Made by a program: the position numbers and the translations under genes. Below, in pieces: positions 51,779 to 61,000 of a DNA stretch of 64,000 nt (its first letter is position 1; each line of letters begins with the position of its first letter). The notes under the pieces are model-generated. The model was given only the letters and a program-made list of their open reading frames with translations, searched no databases and was not told the DNA's origin. Origin of the DNA: an uncultured Eubacteriales bacterium (GTDB lineage: Bacteria > Bacillota > Clostridia > Oscillospirales > CAG-272); assembly GCA_934467415.1 (NCBI GenBank), contig CAKSLQ010000009.1, forward strand, positions 1-64,000. Reading direction: 5' to 3'.

Positions 51779-54223
51779 CTACATTCTTTGAATACGGATG
51801 ACGGCGGCGGTCATGTCGTCGCGGCAGAGCGTGTGCCGCTTCGCCTCGGCGAGGATGCGCGCGGCGGCATCGGCGGCGGCGAGATCCGCACCGCACAAAA
51901 GCTCGCACAGCCAGAGCGGCTCCTCGATGTCCTCGGTGACGCCGTCGCTGAGGAGCACCACGGCGTCGCCGTCCTCGCAGGCAAAGACGGTCTTCTCGGC
52001 GTCCACGTCCTCGAGAATGCCGATCGGCACGGTGCGCGAGCGGATCTTGAAGATGCGGTCGCCCCGCTTGACAAACGAGGGCGCCGCGCCGCTCTTGAAG
52101 AACGTCCCCTGCCCGGTGAAGCAGTCGAGCGCGAACAGATCGACCGTGGTGAAGCCCTCCTCGCGGTCGGTGCGCGTCATCGCCGCCAGCAGCTCCAGCG
52201 CCGCGGTCACATCGTTGCCCGCGCGCAGCATCTTTTCGAGGAAGAGCGCGGCCTTCGCGCTTTTGTCGGCGGCGGCGCGGCCGCTGCCCATGCCGTCGTT
52301 GACCACCGCGTAAAAGCAGCCGTTTTTCGCGTCGAAGCTGCACACGCGGTCGCCGTTTTCCTCGCCGCCGCCTGCGGCCGCCGAGGCGATGGACGCCTCG
52401 GCCTTGAAAAGCGGCGCGCCCTTGACGATCATGTTGATGCCGCCGTCCGCAAACTCGAAGAGCGGCGGCTCAAACCGCCCGCCGAGCGCCTCGGTGAGCG
52501 CCGCCGTGATCTCGTCGGCCGTGCAGCGCATGGCGCTGCCGCCGACGCGGAAGGCATAGACCTGCTTTTTCCGCGTGCCGAACACACCCATGCTGTCCGC
52601 CGAGAAGCCGATGTGTCCGAGCGCCGTCACGACGGCGGCACGCCCGGCCGCGTCCGGCGCGTAGGCGGCATCACCGCGCGCCAATGCCTCGGAGAGCACG
52701 CGGGCGAAGACCGCGTAGTCCACCGCCGCGCGGCGGCTGCCGTCGGCGGAGAGCATCTCGCGAATCAGCTTTGCGTTCTCCCGCTCGATTTCGTCGAGCA
52801 TCCGGTCGGCGGAGGTGCAGCGCGCGAGAAATGCGGGCGGCAGGTCGCCGCGCCCGACCTTGCCGTGCTTATAGAGCCCGGCGCTGATTTTACCCAGTGT
52901 ATCCAGTGTCACGGCATAGTCCCTTTCCCAGCACAGGCTGCATGCCGCGCAGCGGCGGCAGAATTTGTCGCAGACCCGGTCGCAGATGCGCCGGACGTCG
53001 AAGATGCTGACGCGCGTTTCGCGTTCGGAGAGGTCGGCGAAGGCATTTGACATCGCCTCAAAGGTTTCGGAGAGGTCGCGCACGGTCTCGCGGCCGCTCT
53101 TTTCCCGATAGGGCAGAACCGCCGCATCCGCGTCCGGCGCGGCACGGCTTCCGGCGGCGGGCAGCAGCTTGTCGGCAAGGTCGCCGTGCGGCAGGAAGGT
53201 CAGTGCCGCGCCGAGGAGAAATGCGGGCAGGGCGGAAAGGAGCAGCGCCTTGCCGCCCGCAAAAAAGCAGAGCGCGGAGAAGCCGGCGGCAGCAGCGGCG
53301 GCGGCCGGTGCCGCGGAAATATGCGCCGCCGTCAGCGAAAAGAGAAGCGCCGCGGCCGCCATGCCGGGCGAGGCGGCGGGATCGGCGGCAAAGCCGAGCA
53401 GCAGCGCAAGTACGCCCGCCGTGTGTGTTTCCAGCCGCCGCGCGGCCAGCAGCGAGAGATAGGCGGCGGTCGCCGTCGCCGCCCGGACGGCGAGCGGCAT
53501 CTCAAGGGACGACACCGCAAACACAAAGGAGACAAGCAGAGCGGTGTGTCCGATCACCGCGCGGGACGTGCGGCGCGCCGCAGCGGCGGTGTAGCCGATA
53601 TACAGATAGGCAAGCGCCGGGCAGACCAGCACCGCAAAGCAGACGCCGACGAGGTCGCCGACGGCAAAGCCGCCCGCAAACAGGCGCACCATGCCCGCCG
53701 TGAACGCGGCAACGGCGGCGGAGCAGACGCGCAGCGCCTCGCCCTCGCGAAAGAGGACGGCGCGCGTCTCCCCGGTAAAGAGGCGCGGGCGCACGGGTGC
53801 GGCGCGGCGGGGGTCAAACACGAGCGAAAAGACGACGCGCAGGATGACCAGCACGATGCAGCCCGCAAGCGACGGCAGATTGCCGGAAAGCAGCGCGCCG
53901 AGCAGCACCCCGGCGGCGAGCGCGGGCGTGTCTCCGCCGCCGGCGGCGGCGACGGCGAGGCCGAGCGGATAGACGGGGAGCGGCAGGCGCACGCTGCCGA
54001 GCAGCGCGGCGAAGGCCGCGGGTGCGGCGGCCGCGAAGAAGCGGCGCAGCGCGTGTGCGATGCGCGCGCCGTCGCCGTCGTGCTTTTCGCCGGATGTATC
54101 GGGAGCGGCGGCGGGCGCTGTCGCGTCCGTGCGCGCAAGGTGCGCCCGCAGTCCGGCAAAGAAGCCGCCGAGGCGCGCCCCGGCCGCAGCGGTCACGGTT
54201 TGGAAGTCCTTCATGATATGCAT
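51779..54223 (-). CDS. spoIIE: stage II sporulation protein E (PP2C phosphatase)
   Basis: This 814-residue protein has about ten membrane helices in the first 330 residues, a central oligomerisation region with a Cys-rich patch (CDRVCDKFCRRCAACSLCW, about 430) and a C-terminal PP2C phosphatase domain (about 590-814). The phosphatase domain has the metal motifs VNDGMGSGRAAADKSAKA and VLLSDGVTED. In endospore formers SpoIIE dephosphorylates SpoIIAA to release sigma-F in the forespore and acts at the asymmetric septum. Two starts are possible: ATG at 54223, very close to AAAGGA, or ATG at 54214, better spaced. I give the longer form. Confidence 0.94.
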   Translation of the reverse strand: MHIMKDFQTVTAAAGARLGGFFAGLRAHLARTDATAPAAAPDTSGEKHDGDGARIAHALRRFFAAAAPAAFAALLGSVRLPLPVYPLGLAVAAAGGGDTPALAAGVLLGALLSGNLPSLAGCIVLVILRVVFSLVFDPRRAAPVRPRLFTGETRAVLFREGEALRVCSAAVAAFTAGMVRLFAGGFAVGDLVGVCFAVLVCPALAYLYIGYTAAAARRTSRAVIGHTALLVSFVFAVSSLEMPLAVRAATATAAYLSLLAARRLETHTAGVLALLLGFAADPAASPGMAAAALLFSLTAAHISAAPAAAAAAAGFSALCFFAGGKALLLSALPAFLLGAALTFLPHGDLADKLLPAAGSRAAPDADAAVLPYREKSGRETVRDLSETFEAMSNAFADLSERETRVSIFDVRRICDRVCDKFCRRCAACSLCWERDYAVTLDTLGKISAGLYKHGKVGRGDLPPAFLARCTSADRMLDEIERENAKLIREMLSADGSRRAAVDYAVFARVLSEALARGDAAYAPDAAGRAAVVTALGHIGFSADSMGVFGTRKKQVYAFRVGGSAMRCTADEITAALTEALGGRFEPPLFEFADGGINMIVKGAPLFKAEASIASAAAGGGEENGDRVCSFDAKNGCFYAVVNDGMGSGRAAADKSAKAALFLEKMLRAGNDVTAALELLAAMTRTDREEGFTTVDLFALDCFTGQGTFFKSGAAPSFVKRGDRIFKIRSRTVPIGILEDVDAEKTVFACEDGDAVVLLSDGVTEDIEEPLWLCELLCGADLAAADAAARILAEAKRHTLCRDDMTAAVIRIQRM

Positions 54224-54389
54224 TTCCTTTCTTTTTTATGTATCTGCATTGTAGGAAATACCGGACAAAAAAGGCGTCGCATCCGCGCTGTCGCGGCGGG
54301 AAAGATTTGCGGGACGGATGGCGGCGGCGCGCGGGAAATACCGAGTCGTCCCATTTCCGGCGGGAGAAAACGCGAACGGGGAAGCCGCA

Positions 54390-54396
54390 TGTCGAA
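54390..54396. promoter_or_regulatory. possible Spo0A box upstream of spoIIE
   Basis: TGTCGAA, the Spo0A-box core, lies about 170 bp upstream of spoIIE. spoIIE is Spo0A-controlled in Bacillus, but a seven-base match occurs by chance several times in a window this size, and no clear promoter follows it. Confidence 0.25.
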
Positions 54397-54426
54397 AAAA
54401 GGCGGACGAAAATGCGGGGGGATTAA

Positions 54427-54715
54427 GGCTCCCCTGTGCAAGGGGAGCTGGCGTGGTACACGCCTGAGGGGTTGTTCCGTACAAAAACAATCCCTCCGCC
54501 GCCGTTCGGCGGCACCTCCCTTTGCACAAGGGAGGCGAAGATAGAGCAGCACGACGCGGCGTTCCTTTGGCTTCCCCGGTGGGGAAGCTGGCGCGCAGCG
54601 CCTGATGAGGGATTGTGCAAAGTAAGGCATCGCACCATGCTATGCCGACTGCCATAAATCCCTCATCCCCCGCCTACGGCGGGACCTTCCCCCAAGGGAA
54701 GGCTAAGACGCGGTG
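54427..54715. repeat. mosaic hairpin repeats between spoIIE and tRNA-Thr
   Basis: In the 603-bp gap: a complete type B element (about 54428-54537) whose second inner hairpin is GCCGCCGTTCGGCGGC, then a complete type A element (about 54570-54706) with a CCCGCCTACGGCGGG inner hairpin. Bases 54224-54426 hold only a possible Spo0A box. Confidence 0.8.
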
Positions 54716-54785
54716 TGTGCACAGTCGCTCCTACAGATTGTGTGGGACTTTTCCGCACAATAATTATTTTTCTTTCAAAAACAAC

Positions 54786-54814
54786 TTGACAAATCCGTAT
54801 GGGCTTGCTATAAT
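54786..54814 (+). promoter_or_regulatory. promoter of tRNA-Thr
   Basis: TTGACA (54786-54791), 17 bases, then TATAAT (54809-54814), 12 bases before the mature tRNA 5' end. Confidence 0.85.
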
Positions 54815-54826
54815 ATACTCCGGTTC

Positions 54827-54902
54827 GCTGCTATGGCTCAGTCGGTAGAGCACATCATTGGTAATGATGAGGTCACCAGTTCGATTCTGGTTAGCAGCTC
54901 CA
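54827..54902 (+). tRNA. tRNA-Thr (anticodon GGU)
   Basis: A complete cloverleaf: acceptor GCTGCTA/TAGCAGC, D-stem GCTC/GAGC, anticodon stem CATCA/TGATG with loop TTGGTAA (anticodon GGT at 54860-54862), T-stem ACCAG/CTGGT with TTCGATT, and an encoded CCA end. It reads ACC and ACU codons. It is a single-gene unit with its own promoter and terminator. Confidence 0.97.
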
Positions 54903-54936
54903 AAAAGCACTTGCATGTCGCAAGTGCTTTTTTTGC
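54902..54936 (+). terminator. terminator of tRNA-Thr
   Basis: AGCACTTGC, ATGTC, GCAAGTGCT stem followed by seven T, starting at the CCA end. Confidence 0.92.
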
Positions 54937-54984
54937 GTTTAACATCTGCCGGAAGCAAAGCGGAAAATTTATGCGATTTGCCTG

Positions 54985-55013
54985 TTTACTTTCGTTTTTG
55001 ACTTTGTTATAAT
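54985..55013 (+). promoter_or_regulatory. promoter of the 2620-residue surface protein gene
   Basis: TTTACT (54985-54990), 17 bases, then TATAAT (55008-55013); weak -35 but perfect -10, 63 bases before the ATG. Confidence 0.6.
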
Positions 55014-55076
55014 CTAAACAGAACAAATCTATTATTTCTGTCGGGAAGCAATCTTTCGGACACCTGGGAGGTAACT

Positions 55077-58000
55077 ATGAGAAAACACCTGTGCGGACTT
55101 GCCGTCATCCTGCTTGTCTGTGCCGCGCTCTTTGCGCTGCCCGCCTTTGCGGCGGACGTCGCAAGAAATGAGAGCACGGGCACGCTCTATGACGCGCTCG
55201 ACGACGCGCTTTCGGAAGCAGACAAAAATGACATCATCACACTGCTGGACGACGCGAATACCGTAGATATTGATGAAGGCGGCAGCTACACCTATGTGCC
55301 GCTGACCATCGAGATGAGCGGTCACGGCATCACCGGCATGCTGACCGTCACAGACGACCTGAAGCTGAACGGCGGTACATTTGACGGTCTGCTTGTGGTC
55401 GATATAAGCGGCGAGGAAGGCGCCCTCACAATAACTGCGCCCGATACGGCGGACTACGCCGTCAATCAGATGCTGACGGTCAACGACGGCACGGTCAACA
55501 TCTCGGGCGCGAAGATCGCCGTCCGCGGCACGCTGTCCGTCTCCAGCGGCACGGCAGTCACCCTCTCGGGCACGGAGAAGGCAGTCGAACTCTTCGGCGC
55601 CGAAACCTTCGGCAACAAATTCTACGGTGCCGTCGATGCAGACGGCGACACGGACACCGCCGCCGTCTACAACGCAGAACAGCAGACCTACACCGTCGGC
55701 GGTGTGGCTGCAAAGAAGCTCTCCAACATAAATGCCGGCGAGCCGGATCCGGCGGAAAAGCCGAAGCCCAACCCGGGCAAGACCACCGTTCCCGTAACGG
55801 CAGGTTCATCCGCAAGCTTCAAGGTTGCCTACACGGGCACGGAAGACCTCACGTTGGATATCCAGAAGAACGCACTGGATGACACCATCCGCGTGAGCGC
55901 CGCAAAAACCGCCGACAACATGTGGACGGTCTATGTGACGCTTGCGGACGAACCCAAACAGACGAGCTATCTGCTCCATATCTACCCGGAGGGCGACACA
56001 TCGCGCAAAGCTACCGTCACGGTCAATGTCGTGCCGCACAAGGCAAAGGTTGTAGAGAGCGGCAAGACGACCTACCTCGACGACCTTTCGTGCACCCTCA
56101 CCGCCGACGACGGCACCATGCAGATCACGCTGCTTGACGACATCGAATTCGGCGCTTACAAAGACCCGCTCACCCTCCGCGGGGGCAGTCCGATCACGCT
56201 CGACCTCGGCGGACACAGCATTGACTATGTCTGCATCGGCGAAGATATCTATGACGAAGACTATGGAACCATCGGCTACAACAGCGCCCATGTGACTGTC
56301 GTGGGCGACGGCAGCATCAAAGAACTCTATCATGTCGTAGGCACCGTCCGCGTGCGCGGCGGTACAATCAATCACCTGTCCTGCTCCAGCAGCTACGAGC
56401 AGGAAGGCATGTACCACGGCAATGTTTTCATCTCGGGCGGCACGCTGATCGGCAATCTGTCTGTCTCCACCGGCAGCTACAACGTGACGGTCGAGGGCGG
56501 CACCGGTCATAAAGCCCTTATTTTCTGCGACGCCCTTGAGACGAAGATCACGGACGGCGAATTTGAGGAACTCATCCTGGTTCCCCCGACAAGCTCGGAC
56601 TGCACGCTTGTCCTCTCGGGCGGCAAATTTGCCAAAATAATGACCCAAAGCGGGACAAACGAGAAGGGACTCTATCTTGCAAAGTACCTCGCGCCGGACT
56701 ATTTCTTCTACACGAAGCCCGCGGGCGGCAGCGACTACACGCAGCTTGTTGACGCATCGGCGGTGACCGAGCTTACCGATGTCGTCATCAAGAAGCACAC
56801 GCACACCGTCGGCGCGGACGGCAAGTGCACCGAATGCGGCACGCATGTCGCGGACATCCGCGTGGAAAAGGACGGCACGACGACCTACCTTGCCGCCGAC
56901 AAGCTGCAGGACGCCCTCGACATGATGCAGACGTCGGACAGCTATGCCAACACCGTCACGCTGCTCTCCGACATCGACCTCGGAAACGGCAGAATCACGA
57001 TTACAAGCGGCAGTTTCACGCTGGATCTCGGCGGAAAGACCCTGTCCTCCGGCTATGTCGGCACATGGCATGCACTCCTTGAAATCAAACCCGACTACGG
57101 AGCATCCGCCGCTGCGCATATCCGAAACGGCAGCATCGTCAACCGAATCCATGACAGCTCCGTCTATTCGGAAACGATAGCGCTCCTCCTCTCCAATAAT
57201 GCCGCCGTCACCCTCTCCGATGTGACCGTATCGGGCGGCACGAATCAGAGCGGCAAAAACCCTGCTGTCACGCAGACCTTCGGCACACTGGTTGTGGAGG
57301 GCGACAGCGTGCTCGACGGCGGTCTCTTTGCCGATAAGCCGTATGCAATCACGCTGCGCGGCGGCAGCTTTACGGCGGGATATCAATCTTACGGCATGCT
57401 GACCGCAATCAAGGTCACCGCGCCGGGCGACTTCGGTTATTACAGAGACGCGGTTGACTTTCTTGCCGACGGCTGTGCCTTTGTCAAGGCGGACGATGAG
57501 ACCGCCTTTGTTACAAACCTCGGCAACATCACGGAAGATGTCAAAATCATCCCGCACACGCATGACTTCTCGGCGGGCGACACCTGTGCGTGCGGCGTCT
57601 CCTATGTCGCAGAGCTTAACGGCGTGAAGTACACCTCACTGAACAAGGCAATCGCTGCGGCAAACGGCGGCACAGTAAAGCTGCTGTGCGACGTGGACTT
57701 CGGCGCGTCCGGCACGCTCTATGCGGCGGATGCGGCTTACACGCTCGACCTTGCGGGGCACACCCTGCGCGGCAATGCCGACACGCTGGTGGCAGTCGTC
57801 AACAGCGAGGACGGGACGGCAGCCGTCTCCATCCTCGGCGGCTTCGTTGTCGGCAGCAACAGCTACACAACCATCCGTGCCATCGGCGCAGATCTGACGC
57901 TGCATACCGATGTTACAAATACCAAGCCCTACGACTATGTGCCCTCGGCAGCCATCATTGCGTCAAACAGAGTGGATTCGGGCAGCCGCATCACCATCGT

Positions 58001-61000
58001 GGACGGCACCTACATCGGCGGCGTCCACTGCTACAGCAAGGATTCGACGGTGCGGATTATGCGCGGCGTCTTTGAGAGGGGCGGCAACCTCTTCTCGCTC
58101 AAAGCAAGTTACTACGATATCGATCAGCGCAAGGAGGTTGACCTCCCGCTCGCAGCCTTCATCGCGGACGGCAGCTATGTCGTAAAGACGGCGGACAACA
58201 CGAAAGTCGACCTCACGAATCTGTCCGAGATTGAGGACGCCGTCACCGTCAAGGTCTGCACCGTGCACGACTACGGCTGGTCGATGGACACAAGCGGTGT
58301 GGAATCCGTCGTCTGCAAAAACTGCGGCAAGCGCTGCACGCATACCGCGCCCGACGCGGACGGCAAGTGCACCGAATGCGGCTTCACACTGGAAGCGCAG
58401 GTGGGCGATGCCTACTATGCATACTTCTCCTCCGCCGTCAAGGCAGCGGCGGAGGCAGGCGGCACGGTTAAACTCCTCTGCAATGTGACCGCCACCGGAC
58501 CGCACAACATCGCCGCGCTGCCGAGCGGCACCTACACGCTCGACCTCGCGGGGCGCAGTCTCACGGTCGGCACCGATGCGGCAAACCCGGGCTGCTTCTC
58601 CTCCGATGAGAACACCGCGCTCACCATCATCAGCACAGACGGCGCGGGCATCCTCAATGCAGCGCTGTACATCCACGGCGACTTCAAAGTCGCGGCAAAT
58701 CTGTCGGTCGAGGGTCTTGTCGAAGTCTATAAGTCGCTCGATGTGGACAGCACCTCCTATGCGCCCACCTTCAATGGCGAAATCGCCGTCAAGAACGGCG
58801 GCACGCTGACGGTCCGCCACGGCAACTTCCGCAAAGATGTCACCGTGGAGAGCGGCGGCAAGCTGAACGCCTTCGTCCGGGACGGCGGCGATGTGTACTT
58901 TGCTTACCCGGTCAAGGTTAACGCGGGCGGCACGCTCCGCGTCACAGGCGACAGCAGCTTTGAGAAGCTGGAGATCGCAGCCGGTGCGGATGTCGTCCTT
59001 GAAGGCGGCAGATTTGCCGACCGCATCTACACAAGCGACGGCAGCCCGCTGGCGCCTTACCTCGCGGACGGCTACGCCTTTGAAAATTTCGTCGCCGGTG
59101 TCATTCAGGATTCAGGTGCAGGCTCGCTCGGCAATGTCACGGTCGTTGAACACACCGCGCATACTTCGGTTGACGCGGAAACCGGCAAGTGCGCCTGCGG
59201 CAAGCAGATGCTCGCCGTGCGCATTGCGAACAACAACAGTGTGGTTGCGGGCTATGACAACCTGCCCGACGCGCTGAACGAAGCCGCGTTCGGCGATACG
59301 GTCCGCATCTTCGGCGACGCCGCAACCGGCAATCTTGTTCTGCATCCGCAGAGCATGCAGCCGCAGATCACGCTCGACTTGAACGGCAAACAGGTGGACG
59401 GCGGTCTGACGCTTGAAAATGTCAAACTCACCGTTGAAAACGGCACACTTTCCGCAGGTTCCGCGCTGACGGTCGCCAAGGACGCATCGCTCACGCTGAA
59501 CGATGTCGAGTGCGGCTGGGATGTCACGGTTTCCGGCAAACTTGCCGTCACCGATGCAGACACCGTCTGCGCGGGCACCGTCACGGTCAAGGACGGCGGC
59601 AGCGCCGCACTCTCGGGCGGCGCGTACAAGAAGATCGTGTGCGAGACCGGCAAGGTCGCGGACCTCCTTGAAGATGCTTTTGGCTACACCGAGACCGCCA
59701 ATGCCGAAAGCTGGCTGGGTGGCGACGGCAAGACCATTGCGGACACCACGGTTCTGCGGATTCCGCTTCTGCTCGTCACGGTCGGCAACACCAGTGTCCC
59801 TTACGGCACCGATGCCACGCGGACGGTTTCCTATTTGACGATCGATATCTCCCCCGACAGGTCGAAGCTCTCCTTCCGGTGGTACAAGGTCGAGGGCGGC
59901 ACCTACACGCCGCTTGCGGGCGAAACCGATGAACTTTATGTCCTGCCCGCCGGCACGCTGCCCGGGCTCTATAAAGTCACCTGCGATGTCACCTACAAGG
60001 GTTACACGATGCGCAGCGACGAAGGCCTTATCGAGATTCGCAAAGCGTCGCTCACAGAGGGCACGCATTACACCGCGCCAACGGCGGCACCGTTCGTCTA
60101 TGACGGAGGTGCGCACGCCCTGCTGAACGCAGGCAGTATCGCGGCGAACACCGACCTTGACGGCTGCAAGTTTGTCTACAGCACAAGCGAGGACGGCAAT
60201 TATACCGAGACGATGCCCACCGCGAAGGCGGCAGGCGACTACACCGTCTGGTATAGAGTTGCGGGCAACAACTGCTTTGCCGACACCGCAAAGTACAGCA
60301 TTGATGTGCATATTGCTGTTGCCACAGTCACGGCAGTCAACAAAGACTACCCGTCGAACTTTACCTACGGCAAGGCAATTTCCGCGCCCACCAAGGCAAA
60401 CCTGACCATCACCGGCGACTATGACGACGCGACGCTCACCTATGCATGGCGCGACGCGGCGGGCAATACGCTGGCAGAAACGCCTGCCGAGCTCGGCAGC
60501 TACACGCTGCACATCGAGATCGCCGCCACCGCCAACACGGGTGCGGCAGTCGTCGACATTCCGGTCAGCATCAAGCCGGATACGGCTATGAAAGCCGTCA
60601 TAAAATCCGTTTCGACCTACAACGGCAATTCGCCGCGCAGCTATGAGGTCGACCTCCTCGCGCTTGTGAAAGATGCCGGACTTATTCCGGCAGGCGACAC
60701 GCTGACGGTGCGCGACCAATTTGATATTTTCTTCTTCACCGATGACGGCAGCTATTCCGCTTACGACCCCGCCACGGCAGACTACGCCGTCACCGCTGTC
60801 AAGAAGGACGGCGAACCCACCACGCTGGTGATCACCGTCTCCGGGCTTGACAGAACCCCGACCAAAATCTACTGCATGATCAACGTAAGACTGTCGAATG
60901 CACACTACACCAACATCCTCGCGCAGATTTCGCTCTTCGCCAAGGACAAGGAAGATAAGACGCTCTCCGTGATGATGGACGGCTGGACTTACGGGCAGTA

